Assembly (NCBI GenBank): GCA_964638035.1
Contig: CAZWXD010000017.1
Coordinates: 12,014 to 76,013 of the forward strand
Length of the DNA: 64,000 nt
DNA from: JAGGAG01 sp964638035
GTDB taxonomy: Bacteria > Gemmatimonadota > Gemmatimonadetes > Gemmatimonadales > GWC2-71-9
Direction: 5' to 3'
Of this stretch, positions 26,935 through 36,087 are shown in pieces (position 1 is the stretch's first letter; the number at the start of each line of letters is the position of its first letter). The translations under genes and the position numbers were made by a program. A model generated the notes under the pieces. That model was not told where the DNA came from. It did no database searches and worked only from the letters and a program-made list of their open reading frames with translations.

Positions 26935-29681
26935 GCGGGCATGAATGGCCCCGGCTCTTCGAGTTGTTCGAGCAGGGACTCGAGGTGCCGCCGGCTGGCC
27001 GCGAGGCCTGGCTGCAGCAGGTGGCGGCGGGCAGCCCCGTCCTCCGCCGCGAACTCGAGCGCCTCTTCCGGGGTCACGACGCCGCCGGCATCCTCGACCG
27101 CTCGCCCCACGCACCCGAACCTGATGTCGCCGCCCTGGTTGGTGCCGCCCTCTCCGACCGCTACACCATCGACCAGCAACTCGGGCGCGGTGGCTCGGCC
27201 GTTGTCTTTCTGGCACGAGAGCGCAAGCACGACCGCCAGGTCGTCATCAAGGTGCTCGATCCCGTCATTGCGGCCGCCTGCGGCACCGAGCGGTTTCGCC
27301 AGGAAGTGCGCATCGCGGCGTCACTCGCCCACCCGCACATCCTCGCCCTGATCGACTCGGGCGAGGCCGGCGGACTGCTCTACTACGTGATGCCGTACGT
27401 GGAAGGCGAGACCCTGCGTGACCGCCTCGACCGGTCCGGGCGGCTCCCCAGCGCCGTGGCGCTTCCGATCCTGCGCGACATCGCCGCTGCCCTGGCCCAC
27501 GCCCATGCCGCCCGCGTGCTGCACCGCGACCTCAAGCCCGAGAACGTCCTGCTGAGCGGCGACCACGCGTTCCTGATGGACTTCGGGGTGGCCACGTACA
27601 TCGCCGAGGCGCGCCCTGCCATCCAGCTCACGATGCAGGGCCAGCGGGTCGGGACACCGGCCTACATGGCCCCGGAGCAGCGGGAGGCGAAGACCCGGCT
27701 CGACGAGCGTGCCGACGTCTATGCCTGGGGCCTCATCGCGTGGGAGATGCTCACCGGCGCGCCCGCGATCCGCCGGGCCGTGACGGGCGGCGCCGCAATG
27801 GGCGACGCTCCATCAGCGCTGGTCGCACTGGTCGACACCACCCTTGCAACCGACCCGGCCGCGCGGCCGCCGAACGGCGGCGACCTGCTGCAGCGCCTGG
27901 AGTCGCTGCCCCCGCCCGGTGGCAGCATCACTCCCGGGCGCACCCGCACCAGGGCCAGGCGCGCTGCCGCGTGGCTCGCACTCGCGGCCCTCGCGGCACT
28001 CGGCGTGTGGGCCTGGCGCACCCGCACCCCGGCGCCCGGTGGGAGCCTGGCCCTGCCCATTGCCGTCACCGTCCTGCGGAACGAGACCGGTGACACCTCC
28101 CTCGCCACGTGGGGACGGCTTGCGGGCGACTGGATGACGCAGGGCCTGCAGCAGACCGCGCTCGGCAGCGTGGTACCCTGGGCCGCCGTGGTGCGCGCCG
28201 ACGAGCTTGGCGGCAACGACAGTACGGTGGACAGCTCAGTGCCTGTCGCCAGCCGCCTGGCACGCCTGCTCGAGGCCGGCACCCTCGTCGCCGGCTCCTA
28301 CTACCTGGTCGGCGACTCGCTGCAGTTCCGCACCCAGGTGATGGACGCCGCGAGCGGACGGCTCCTCGTGGCGCTGCCGGCAGTGAACGCGCCACGGGCC
28401 GCCCCGGAGCAGGCGCTGGCCGAGCTGCAGCAGCGCGTGATGGGCACGTACGCGGTGCTGATGGACCAGCGGCTGCCACGGGCTGGCGGCATCTCGCAGC
28501 GGCCACCCACCTACGAGGCGTATCGCGCCTTCGACGTCGGGGCCCGCCGCTTCGCCCGGCAGGACTACGCCGGCTCCATCCCGGAGTACCGCAAGGCCGC
28601 CGCCCTGGACACGCTGTTCGTGAGTCCGCTCATGTCGATGGCGACCAGCTGGTGGAACATGGGCCAGATGGACAGCGTGGCGGCCGTGCTCGAACAGGTG
28701 CGCCTGCGTGAGGCGTTCCTCACGCCCTACCAGCGCCTCTGGTTCGAGTCGCTCAGCGCGTGGCACCGCGGCGACCTCGCATCGGCGTATGCCGCCCTCG
28801 CCGAGGCCTCGCGGCTCGCACCTGACTCGCACGCGGGCTACAACCTGGCACTGACCGCGCTCTCCATTGACCGGCCCGAGGAAGCCCTCCGGATCCTCGA
28901 GGGACTCGATCCCACGAGCGGCCAGCTCAGGGACTGGTCGTCCTACTGGACCCAGCTCACGCACGCACTGCACCTCACCGGCGACCACGAGCGTGAGCTG
29001 GCTGCCGCCCGTACCCTCGCCCGCCGCTTCCCCGACCGGCGCGTGGCCCTCGTCCTCGAGGTTCGCGCCCTCGCTGCCGTGCGTGACACGGCGGCCGCAG
29101 ACAGCGTGCTCGCCGCGGCCATGTCGCTCCCGCCGAACACCTACTGGTCGCAGGGTGCAGCTCTCGTGGTCGCGGGAGAGGAGCTCCTGGCGCACGGCTA
29201 CCCCGCATCGGCCGGCCGCTACTTCGAGCGGGCCATCGGCTGGTGCCGCACCCAGCTCGCCATGGACCCGTCGTCGCGCGCGCACCGTGAATGGCTCGGT
29301 GCAGCCCTGTACGACGTGGGCCGGTGGCGCGAGGCCCATGACGTCCTTGCCGCGCTCGCCCGCGACTATCCCGACCGACCCGGGTACGCGCGGCGAGCCG
29401 CGGCCGCAACGGCGCGCACCACCGGCGTGGACCTCTCGTCGCGCTTCCAGGACCCGAAGCCCTGGGCCCGGAGCAGTGACCTCTTCACCCGTGGCCGGAT
29501 TGCCGCAGCGCTGAAGGACCGCGAGCGGGCCAGGCTCCTGTTCGTCGAGGCCGTGGGCCTGGGGATCGAGGGCCTCCCCTGGTTGCACGCTTCTGCAGCA
29601 CGCGACCTCCTCGAACTGGGGCCCGACCGGGCCCGTCTCCCCTTCTCCCTGCGGGCAGGACTCCCGGCCTCCACCAACTGA
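26931..29681 (+). CDS. transmembrane Ser/Thr protein kinase with TPR half, coupled to the sigma factor
   Basis: 916 residues. A short N-terminal helical region precedes the kinase domain at about 77-335, with GRGGSAVVFLA, VVIKVL, HRDLKPEN, DFGVAT and MAPEQ; all catalytic residues are intact. A transmembrane helix lies at about 343-362 (AAAWLALAALAALGVWAW). The outer half begins with a TolB-N-like segment (ALPIAVTVLRNETGD) and continues with TPR repeats to the C-terminus. The start overlaps the sigma stop by 4 nt, which fixes a near 1:1 synthesis ratio. It probably senses an envelope cue and controls the sigma factor. Confidence 0.93.
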   Translation: MSGHEWPRLFELFEQGLEVPPAGREAWLQQVAAGSPVLRRELERLFRGHDAAGILDRSPHAPEPDVAALVGAALSDRYTIDQQLGRGGSAVVFLARERKHDRQVVIKVLDPVIAAACGTERFRQEVRIAASLAHPHILALIDSGEAGGLLYYVMPYVEGETLRDRLDRSGRLPSAVALPILRDIAAALAHAHAARVLHRDLKPENVLLSGDHAFLMDFGVATYIAEARPAIQLTMQGQRVGTPAYMAPEQREAKTRLDERADVYAWGLIAWEMLTGAPAIRRAVTGGAAMGDAPSALVALVDTTLATDPAARPPNGGDLLQRLESLPPPGGSITPGRTRTRARRAAAWLALAALAALGVWAWRTRTPAPGGSLALPIAVTVLRNETGDTSLATWGRLAGDWMTQGLQQTALGSVVPWAAVVRADELGGNDSTVDSSVPVASRLARLLEAGTLVAGSYYLVGDSLQFRTQVMDAASGRLLVALPAVNAPRAAPEQALAELQQRVMGTYAVLMDQRLPRAGGISQRPPTYEAYRAFDVGARRFARQDYAGSIPEYRKAAALDTLFVSPLMSMATSWWNMGQMDSVAAVLEQVRLREAFLTPYQRLWFESLSAWHRGDLASAYAALAEASRLAPDSHAGYNLALTALSIDRPEEALRILEGLDPTSGQLRDWSSYWTQLTHALHLTGDHERELAAARTLARRFPDRRVALVLEVRALAAVRDTAAADSVLAAAMSLPPNTYWSQGAALVVAGEELLAHGYPASAGRYFERAIGWCRTQLAMDPSSRAHREWLGAALYDVGRWREAHDVLAALARDYPDRPGYARRAAAATARTTGVDLSSRFQDPKPWARSSDLFTRGRIAAALKDRERARLLFVEAVGLGIEGLPWLHASAARDLLELGPDRARLPFSLRAGLPASTN

Positions 29682-29774
29682 GCCGCCCCCCCCCCGGCTT
29701 GTCGCCCCGGTGCAGCGTTCAGCGCAGGTACGGCAGGGACCCCAACCCCGGGGCCCCTCACCCTGAGGTGACCT

Positions 29775-30668
29775 GTGCACCGTACCCTCCTGCCTGCTGC
29801 CATGATCCTGGGGCTCGCCGCGTGTACCGGCGCACGGCCCGCCGCGACCCGGGAAGGCATGCCGCCGCCCTTTGCCCTCGTGGCCGACCAGGAGCTTGCC
29901 ACCCAGTCGGCACGGCTCCGGTTCCGCGACTATTCGGCCGGCACCGCCGTGGTCCTGCTGCATGGCTACACCGACCGGCTCGAGACCATGCAGGCGCTCG
30001 CGGATTCGCTGGCGCCGGCCCACCGCATCATCGCCATGGACATCCGCGGGTTCGGCGGGAGCACGAAGTACTCCGACCCAGCGCGCTACGGCGCGGCAAT
30101 GGCCGGGGACGTGCTGCGCCTCATGGATGCGCGTGGAGTCCGGCGAGCGCACCTCGTGGGATACTCCATGGGTGCGCTCATGGCCACCAACCTGGCCGCG
30201 CACCACCCCGACCGCGTGCTGTCGGTGACGCTCCTTGGGGTGCCCTGGTTTGCCGACACCGCCGCCGCCCGCGCGTTCGTTGCCCCGTTCGTCGAGCAGA
30301 TGCGCCAGGGCGGCCGCGGCTTCCAGGCATTCCTCCGGTGGGTCTTCCCCGCGTGGAGCGACTCCGTGCTGGCGGCCGTGTGTGACTCGGTGATGGCAGT
30401 GAATGATCGCAGCGCCACGGTCGCCGTCCTGGAGGCCCTGCCCGACCTCACCGTGGATGAGCCCGGCCGCCTCGGCGGCGTGCGTGCCCTCATCATCGTG
30501 GGGCAGGAGGACCCGCTCTTCGGGAACTCCCTGGCACTGGCCGATGCCTGGCCCGGTGCGCAACTCCTCACCCTGCCCGCTACCGATCACGAAAGCGTGC
30601 TCACCCGGCCGTCGTACCTGGATGCCGTGCGGGTGCACGTGGGCATTCCCGCACCAGGCGACCAGTGA
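29775..30668 (+). CDS. alpha/beta-hydrolase lipoprotein
   Basis: 297 residues from a GTG at 29775 placed 4 nt after GAGGTG. The N-terminus HRTLLPAAMILGLAACTG is a lipoprotein signal with lipobox GLAAC. The hydrolase core has the oxyanion HGYTDR, DIRGFGGS, nucleophile elbow GYSMGA (Ser about 133) and the late ATDHES His (about 275). An Asp in the VGQEDP segment completes the triad. Members are esterases or lipases; the substrate is unknown. It converges on the dienelactone hydrolase gene 3 nt downstream. The 93-nt gap before it holds a run of nine C (29688-29696). Confidence 0.88.
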   Translation: MHRTLLPAAMILGLAACTGARPAATREGMPPPFALVADQELATQSARLRFRDYSAGTAVVLLHGYTDRLETMQALADSLAPAHRIIAMDIRGFGGSTKYSDPARYGAAMAGDVLRLMDARGVRRAHLVGYSMGALMATNLAAHHPDRVLSVTLLGVPWFADTAAARAFVAPFVEQMRQGGRGFQAFLRWVFPAWSDSVLAAVCDSVMAVNDRSATVAVLEALPDLTVDEPGRLGGVRALIIVGQEDPLFGNSLALADAWPGAQLLTLPATDHESVLTRPSYLDAVRVHVGIPAPGDQ

Positions 30669-30671
30669 CCG

Positions 30672-31526
30672 CTATGGGGTGAGGTGTGCCCGGAAGAAGG
30701 CGGTGGTCCTGGTCCACGCCGAGTCCGCCGCCGCCTGGCTGTAGGCGCGGCCCGACGGGTTCGCGAACCCGTGGCCCGCCTCGAAGAACTCCACCACCTG
30801 GGACTTGCCCAGCCTCTGGAGCGAAGCGGCCATGGCGCGCACGCTGTCGGCGGGAATACCGCGGTCCTGCGTGCCGAAGATGCCGAGCAGCGGGGCCCTG
30901 AGCCCCGAGAGCGTGGCCGGATCGGTGACAGGTCGGCCATAGTACATCACCACCGCATTCACCTCCTGCCCACCTACGATGCCCGCCTGGAGGCTCCAGT
31001 ATCCGCCGAAGCACCAGCCGATGGTGCCGATGCGTGTGGCACCGCCCTTCCGCAGGAAGCCGATGGCGGCCGACAGGTTCGCGGTTGTCGCCGGGGCCTG
31101 GTCTGACGCGAACTGCGCCAGCTGCCTGGCACTGTCCGGCGTGGTCGCCACACCGCCACCCATGAGGTCCACCGCCAGCGCCGCATAGCCTTCGCCGGCA
31201 AGCTGCCGTGTCACCGCACGAATGTTGTCGTTGAGGCCCCACCATTCGTGGATCACGACAATGCCGGGCACGTCGTTCCGCGCCCCGGCAGGGCGGGCCA
31301 GGAACCCGTACACAGGCTTCCCGTGTATCTCGGCATACCTGACGGTCTGGGTATCGATCGCTCCGCGCACCGGCCGGCCCACCGCCGCCGAGGGTTCGGG
31401 CGCATCATTGACATGGAGGGCGTGCATCTGCGCAGCCTGGGTCGCGGCAGCCTGCGCCGTCGCGAACGCGGGAACACCAGGCAGCACCAGCAATGCCGCC
31501 GCCACACCCTGCATCATCCTCGACAT
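30672..31526 (-). CDS. secreted dienelactone-hydrolase family protein
   Basis: 284 residues from ATG 31526, behind GGAGG. A Sec signal (about 1-28, ending AFATAQA) is followed by the DLH core: VPGIVVIHEWWGLNDNIRAV (Glu about 98), GWCFGGYWS with the Cys nucleophile (about 174), GTQDRGIP Asp (about 225) and the AGHGF His (about 255). This is the Cys-Asp-His set of dienelactone hydrolases, enzymes that open lactones or cleave related esters. A periplasmic location is unusual for the catabolic enzyme of aromatic breakdown, so another ester is likely its substrate. Confidence 0.9.
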   Translation of the reverse strand: MSRMMQGVAAALLVLPGVPAFATAQAAATQAAQMHALHVNDAPEPSAAVGRPVRGAIDTQTVRYAEIHGKPVYGFLARPAGARNDVPGIVVIHEWWGLNDNIRAVTRQLAGEGYAALAVDLMGGGVATTPDSARQLAQFASDQAPATTANLSAAIGFLRKGGATRIGTIGWCFGGYWSLQAGIVGGQEVNAVVMYYGRPVTDPATLSGLRAPLLGIFGTQDRGIPADSVRAMAASLQRLGKSQVVEFFEAGHGFANPSGRAYSQAAADSAWTRTTAFFRAHLTP

Positions 31527-31758
31527 GTCCCGCCTCCGCGTCTGGGGCTCGCCGGCCGGGGACCCCGGCCGCCTCATTCCCCAGATTACAGCGCCTGGCG
31601 CCAACCGGCGACCATGGTCACAGGCACGAAGGGTCTGGGAGGGAGCGGCATCAGGCGGCGCCAGTTGGTGCGATCGTGGCTGGGAGGGAAACGGAGCCGC
31701 CGCAGGCGGCGCAGTACCCCTCACGAGGCATCAGGCGGCGCCACAAGGCGCCGCCTGA
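31527..31758. other. gene-free stretch with repeats beside tRNA-Phe
   Basis: No coding frame is convincing. The right half holds two identical 17-nt copies of GGCATCAGGCGGCGCCA (31647 and 31727, exactly 80 bp apart), two copies of CTGGGAGGGA (31635, 31680), and TGGCTGGGAGGGAAACG (31677) that copies the tRNA-Phe 3' end with one deletion and one change. The left half is the leader of the dienelactone hydrolase gene. Confidence 0.6.

Positions 31759-31760
<2 letters not shown>
31729..31760 (-). terminator. 14-bp perfect hairpin at the tRNA-Phe 3' end
   Basis: CATCAGGCGGCGCC (31729-31742) pairs with GGCGCCGCCTGATG (31747-31760) around ACAA. The stem includes the last two bases of the tRNA gene, so a processing or termination role for the leftward tRNA transcript is likely. 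There is no T-run. Confidence 0.6.
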
Positions 31761-31831
<71 letters not shown>

Positions 31832-31841
31832 CGGGCGGGCG

Positions 31842-31847
31842 AATATA
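31842..31847 (-). promoter_or_regulatory. -10 hexamer of tRNA-Phe
   Basis: Read leftward, TATATT ends 10 nt before the tRNA. It is the mirror image of the upp hexamer; the two form an inverted repeat (CCTTATATTC) across the shared spacer. Confidence 0.6.
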
Positions 31848-31909
31848 AGGGAGCCGCCCCCCAGCCGGAACGGGCTGCCTCCCTGGCCGATCTGCTCCAC
31901 GTACGACCT

Positions 31910-31915
31910 TATATT
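31910..31915 (+). promoter_or_regulatory. -10 hexamer of upp, 6 nt before the start codon
   Basis: TATATT is followed by CCCGCC and then the ATG at 31922, with no room for a leader and no ribosome site. Confidence 0.6.
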
Positions 31916-31921
31916 CCCGCC

Positions 31922-32575
31922 ATGACTGCCGCCGCGAGCCACGGCCTCTCCAACCTCGTCGTCCTCGATCACCCGCTCATCCAGCACAAGATGACCCTGC
32001 TCCGGGACCGGCACACCAGCACCCGTGACTTCAAGGAGCTGGTGGGCGAACTCGCCATCCTCATGGGCTACGAGGTGACGCGTGACCTGCCCACCGTGCC
32101 GCACGTGGTCGAGACGCCCCTCGAGCGCATGGAGGGCCGGCAGGTGGTGGGCAAGGAGGTGGTGCTGGTGCCCATCCTCCGCGCCGGGCTTGGCATGGTG
32201 GACGGGCTCATGCAGCTCATCCCGTCGGCTCGGGTGGGCCATATTGGCCTGGCGCGGGACCACGATACGCTCCAGCCGCACGACTACTACTTCAAGCTCC
32301 CCCCGATCGCCGAGTCGCGCGAGTTCCTGGTGCTGGATCCCATGCTGGCAACAGGCGGGTCGGCGGTCGCGGCCATCACGGCGCTCCGCAATGCCGGCGC
32401 GCGCCGGATCCGGTTCCTCTGCCTGGTCGCAGCGCCGGAGGGCGTGGCACGGCTCAGCGAAGCCCACCCCGACGTTCGCATCTATGCCGCGGGGCTCGAC
32501 CGGGAGCTGAATGAGAAGGGCTACATCCTGCCGGGCCTGGGAGACGCCGGTGACCGCCTCTTCGGCACCCGGTAG
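31922..32575 (+). CDS. upp: uracil phosphoribosyltransferase
   Basis: 217 residues, typical length. Salvages uracil with PRPP to UMP. The PRPP-binding loop FLVLDPMLATGGSAVA (about 136-151), the RDHDTLQPHDYYFKLP segment (about 112-127) and the C-terminal GLGDAGDRLFGT uracil-binding loop are all intact. Likely transcribed without a leader from the hexamer at 31910. The next gene starts 36 nt later with its own possible hexamer. Confidence 0.97.
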   Translation: MTAAASHGLSNLVVLDHPLIQHKMTLLRDRHTSTRDFKELVGELAILMGYEVTRDLPTVPHVVETPLERMEGRQVVGKEVVLVPILRAGLGMVDGLMQLIPSARVGHIGLARDHDTLQPHDYYFKLPPIAESREFLVLDPMLATGGSAVAAITALRNAGARRIRFLCLVAAPEGVARLSEAHPDVRIYAAGLDRELNEKGYILPGLGDAGDRLFGTR

Positions 32576-32611
32576 CCCCATGGCGCCTTCCCCCAGCATA
32601 TTCGCAACGCA

Positions 32612-34000
32612 ATGAGCATACGCCTCTCGTTCTTTGGCGCGGCCGGCCAGGTCACCGGGTCGATGTTCCTCCTCGAGGCCGCCGGTGCACGCATCCTGCT
32701 CGATGCCGGCCTCTTCCAGGGCCACCGCGCGGAAGCCCGCCGCCTCAACGCCGAGTTGCCGTTCGACGCCCGCCGGCTGGACATGGTCGTCGCGAGCCAC
32801 GCCCACATCGACCACACCGGGCGCCTGCCGCTCCTCGTGCGGCAGGGGTTCCATGGACCGGTGTACTGCACACCGGCCACGCGCGACCTCTGCGCCGTCA
32901 TGCTCCCGGATTCCGCGGAGATCCAGGAGAAGGACGCCGAGTTCCTCGCCCGGCGCGGGAAGCCCGGCCCGGAGAGCGAGCCGCTCTACACCATTGCCGA
33001 TGCCCTGGCGGTGCAGGACCTCATGGTGGGCCTCCCCTACCGGCGCCCCATGCACCTCCGGAAGTTCCTGACCGCCGAGTTCACCGATGCCGGCCACATC
33101 CTGGGCTCCGCCTCGGTGGACCTCCGCTGCACCGAGGGATCGCCCCAGCGCATCGTGTTCTCGGGGGACATTGGCCGCAGCGGGCTCCCCATCATCCGCG
33201 ACCCGCGCCCGCCCACGGGTCCGGTGGACACGCTCATCATCGAGTCCACCTATGCCAACCGGGTGCATGAGAGCGTGGCGGACGCCGAGCGGCGCCTCGG
33301 CGCCGTGGTGGCCCGCGTCGCCGCCCGCGGCGGCAAGGTGCTGATCCCGTCCTTCGCCGTGGGGCGCACGCAGGAACTGGTCTACGCGCTGCACCAGCTC
33401 TGGCGCCGCGGGGAGATCCCCGAGGTGCCGATCTTCGTGGACAGCCCGCTGGCCGTGGATGCCACCGACGTCTTCCGCCTGCACCCCGATGTCTTCGACC
33501 GGCGGGAGCACCTCGTGTCGCGGGGGTTCCCCCTCTTCGACTTCCCGCTGGTTCGCTACGTGCGCGAGGCGTCGGAATCGAAGCAACTCAACACCCGCCA
33601 GGGTCCGGCCGTGATCATCGCGGCTTCGGGGATGGTGGAGTCGGGCCGCATCCTCCACCACATCGTGAACCACGGCGGGGACCACCGCAATTGCATCCTC
33701 TTCGTCGGCTTCCAGGCCGAGCACACCCTGGGGCGCCGCATCCAGTCGGGCCAGACCCCCATCAAGGTGTACGGCGAGATGGTCGATCGTCGCGCCGAGG
33801 TGGAGACGATCGACGGCTATTCGGCACACGCCGACCGGAACGAGTTGCGGGCCTGGGTGCGCCAGCTCGGGGGGCCGATCCGTCGCGCCTTCGTGGTGCA
33901 TGGCGAGCCGGCCGCCCTCGGCGCCATGGCCGACCTGCTGCGGGAGGAAGGTGTGCGCGAGGTGCACGTCCCCGAGCAGGGTGACGTCTACGATCTCTAG
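32612..34000 (+). CDS. beta-CASP metallo-beta-lactamase fold RNA hydrolase
   Basis: 462 residues. Metal-binding HAHIDHTG (about 65-72), later GHILGS, FSGDIGR (about 185) and the beta-CASP motifs SFAVGRTQELVYAL, IIAASGMVESGRILHH and GYSAHADRNEL (about 405) are all in place. These are motifs of the YsbA/CPSF-like branch, zinc-dependent RNases or related hydrolases. The protein acts in the cytoplasm. Its exact RNA target is unknown. CATATT lies 9 nt before the ATG, a borderline leaderless signal. Confidence 0.92.
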   Translation: MSIRLSFFGAAGQVTGSMFLLEAAGARILLDAGLFQGHRAEARRLNAELPFDARRLDMVVASHAHIDHTGRLPLLVRQGFHGPVYCTPATRDLCAVMLPDSAEIQEKDAEFLARRGKPGPESEPLYTIADALAVQDLMVGLPYRRPMHLRKFLTAEFTDAGHILGSASVDLRCTEGSPQRIVFSGDIGRSGLPIIRDPRPPTGPVDTLIIESTYANRVHESVADAERRLGAVVARVAARGGKVLIPSFAVGRTQELVYALHQLWRRGEIPEVPIFVDSPLAVDATDVFRLHPDVFDRREHLVSRGFPLFDFPLVRYVREASESKQLNTRQGPAVIIAASGMVESGRILHHIVNHGGDHRNCILFVGFQAEHTLGRRIQSGQTPIKVYGEMVDRRAEVETIDGYSAHADRNELRAWVRQLGGPIRRAFVVHGEPAALGAMADLLREEGVREVHVPEQGDVYDL

Positions 34001-34039
34001 GCCGATCGTGGAGCCCGGGTGCACAATGGCAGGCGCTCC

Positions 34040-34666
34040 ATGAAGGTGATCCGGCGGCTGGGCCGGGTGCTGGTGGGGCTGGCGATCCTGCTCCTGCTGG
34101 TCTTTGCCGCAGCCTTCGTGGTCGTGCTGCTCACGGCGCAGGTGGACGAGCGCCGTCCCGCACACGCCATCGTCGTCCTGGGTGCCGCGCAGTACAACGG
34201 GCGCCCATCTCCCGTGTTCCAGGCTCGCCTCGACCACGCCCTGTCCCTCTACCGCGACAGCCTGGCCCCACGCATCATCGTGACCGGGGGTCGCGCACAG
34301 GGCGACCGGGAGAGCGAGGCCTCGGTGGGACGTCGCTACCTCATGGCCCACGGCGTCCCCCGCGCCGCCCTGGTGTCCGAGCCGGCGGGCAGGTCCACGG
34401 CGGCGTCGATGTCGGCAGTGGCCCGCTACCTCCGCGACGCGAAGCGTGACACCGTGCTGCTGGTGAGCGACCCGTTCCACATGGCGCGGCTCCGCGCCGA
34501 GGCGCGGCGTACCGGGATCACCGCCTGGCTCTCACCCACCAGCACCAGCCCGATCTCCAGCAACGCCGGGATCGAGCTGGAGTACCTCCTGGCCGAGGCC
34601 TGGAAGGTTCCGCTTGCATGGCTCCGGAGCCTCCTGCGCTGGAACCCGGTGGCGGGAACGGCGTAG
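34040..34666 (+). CDS. YdcF/DUF218-family membrane-anchored protein
   Basis: 208 residues from ATG 34040, where the signal-anchor begins (MKVIRRLGRVLVGLAILLLLV); an in-frame GTG at 34019 adds seven residues with no support. The DUF218 domain follows: HAIVVLGAAQYNGRPS, RIIVTGGRAQGDRESEA, GVPRAALVSEPAGRST, LLVSDPFHMARLRAEA. Relatives include SanA and YdcF; one activity proposed for the fold is binding of S-adenosylmethionine or nucleotides, and SanA affects envelope permeability. It is 39 nt after the hydrolase gene. Confidence 0.85.
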   Translation: MKVIRRLGRVLVGLAILLLLVFAAAFVVVLLTAQVDERRPAHAIVVLGAAQYNGRPSPVFQARLDHALSLYRDSLAPRIIVTGGRAQGDRESEASVGRRYLMAHGVPRAALVSEPAGRSTAASMSAVARYLRDAKRDTVLLVSDPFHMARLRAEARRTGITAWLSPTSTSPISSNAGIELEYLLAEAWKVPLAWLRSLLRWNPVAGTA

Positions 34667-34722
34667 GGGCGTACAGGCGGCGGAGCAGGCTGACACGAAC
34701 ACGAAAGGTGTGAAAGACGATC

Positions 34723-36087
34723 ATGTTGCAGCGTACCATCCGGCGGGCAGTGCCCCTCGCCGCCCTCGCCATGGCCTGGGCGGGTACGGCGGGGGCCCAG
34801 CTCACGGTGCCGGTGACCGTGGACACCCTCACCAACGGCCTCACACTCATCGTGCATGAGGACGCTTCGGCGCCGCTCGTGGCGGTGAACCTGTGGTACC
34901 ATGTGGGGTCGGGCGATGAGAAGCCCGGGCGCACCGGCTTTGCGCACCTCTTCGAGCACCTGATGTTCACCGGGTCGGAGCATGCGCCCTACCCGCAGTT
35001 CGACCGGTTGCTCGAGGCCGCGGGTGCCAACAACAACGGCAGCACCACCGGTGACCGCACCAATTACTACGAGTCGGGCCCCTCGAATGCCCTGCCGCTC
35101 ATGCTCTGGCTCGAGGCCGATCGCATGGCGCACCTGGTCATCGACTCCACCAAGCTCGACGTCCAGCGTGACGTGGTGAAGAACGAGCGCCGGCAGAACT
35201 ACGAGAACCAGCCCTACGGCCTGGTCGCCGACCACAAGCCCCGCATGCTGTACCCGCCGGGCCATCCCTATTCCTGGCCCACCATCGGCTCGATGGCAGA
35301 CCTCACCGCGGCCTCCCTGGCGGACGTGCGCAGCTTCTTCGCAACCTGGTACGCGCCCAACAACGCCGTGCTGGTGGTGGCCGGGAACGTGAAGGCTGCC
35401 GACGTGCGCGCGCTGGTGCGGCGGTACTTCGGCGGCATCCCGCGCGGGCCCGCCATCGAGCGGACCCGCCCGGTGCGGCCCACACTTGCCCGCGACACCG
35501 TGCTGGTGCTGGAGGACCGGGTCGAGCTGCCGCGGCTCTACCTCTACTGGCTCTCCCCCGCTGCGTGGGAAGGCGACGATGCCGCGCTGGCGGTGACGGC
35601 CTATGTGCTCTCGGGCGCCACCAGCAGCCGGCTGGACCGGCGCCTCCTGCACGAGGAGCGCACGGCCAGCAGCGTCTCGGCGTTCCAGGACGGCCGCCGG
35701 TTCAATGGCGAGTTCGGGATCGTTGCCACTGCGCGCCCCGAGCAGGCGCTCGGGCCGATCCTGGCATCCATCGACTCGGAGCTGCAGCGGCTGGCCGGGG
35801 AGGGTCCGACGGCCCGCGAGCTCGAGACCGCACGCAACGCCATCGAGGCGCGCTTCCTGAACGCGATCGAGCGCCTCGACAACAAGGCCGACCAGCTGAA
35901 CGAGTATGACTACGCCACCGGGACACCCGATGCCTTCCAGCGTGACCTGGACCGGGTGAGCCGCGTGAGTGCCGCGGACGTGCAGCGGGTCGTGCGCCAG
36001 TACCTGCTCGGGCCACGTGCGGCCATCTCGGTGGTGCCGGCGGGCAGGCAGGCGCTCGCAGCCCCGACGCGGAGTGTCACGCCATGA
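34723..36087 (+). CDS. M16-family zinc metallopeptidase, catalytic subunit
   Basis: 454 residues with a signal sequence (about 1-25, ending GTAGAQ). The inverted zinc motif HLFEHLMF (HxxEH, about 75-79) and the downstream Glu in the LDVQRDVVKNERRQ helix (about 155) mark an active member. Two M16 domains follow, the second with the R-Y pair region near the end. M16 peptidases degrade short peptides in the periplasm, often as heterodimers of an active and an inactive chain; the next gene encodes the inactive partner and overlaps this one by 4 nt. Confidence 0.93.
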   Translation: MLQRTIRRAVPLAALAMAWAGTAGAQLTVPVTVDTLTNGLTLIVHEDASAPLVAVNLWYHVGSGDEKPGRTGFAHLFEHLMFTGSEHAPYPQFDRLLEAAGANNNGSTTGDRTNYYESGPSNALPLMLWLEADRMAHLVIDSTKLDVQRDVVKNERRQNYENQPYGLVADHKPRMLYPPGHPYSWPTIGSMADLTAASLADVRSFFATWYAPNNAVLVVAGNVKAADVRALVRRYFGGIPRGPAIERTRPVRPTLARDTVLVLEDRVELPRLYLYWLSPAAWEGDDAALAVTAYVLSGATSSRLDRRLLHEERTASSVSAFQDGRRFNGEFGIVATARPEQALGPILASIDSELQRLAGEGPTARELETARNAIEARFLNAIERLDNKADQLNEYDYATGTPDAFQRDLDRVSRVSAADVQRVVRQYLLGPRAAISVVPAGRQALAAPTRSVTP

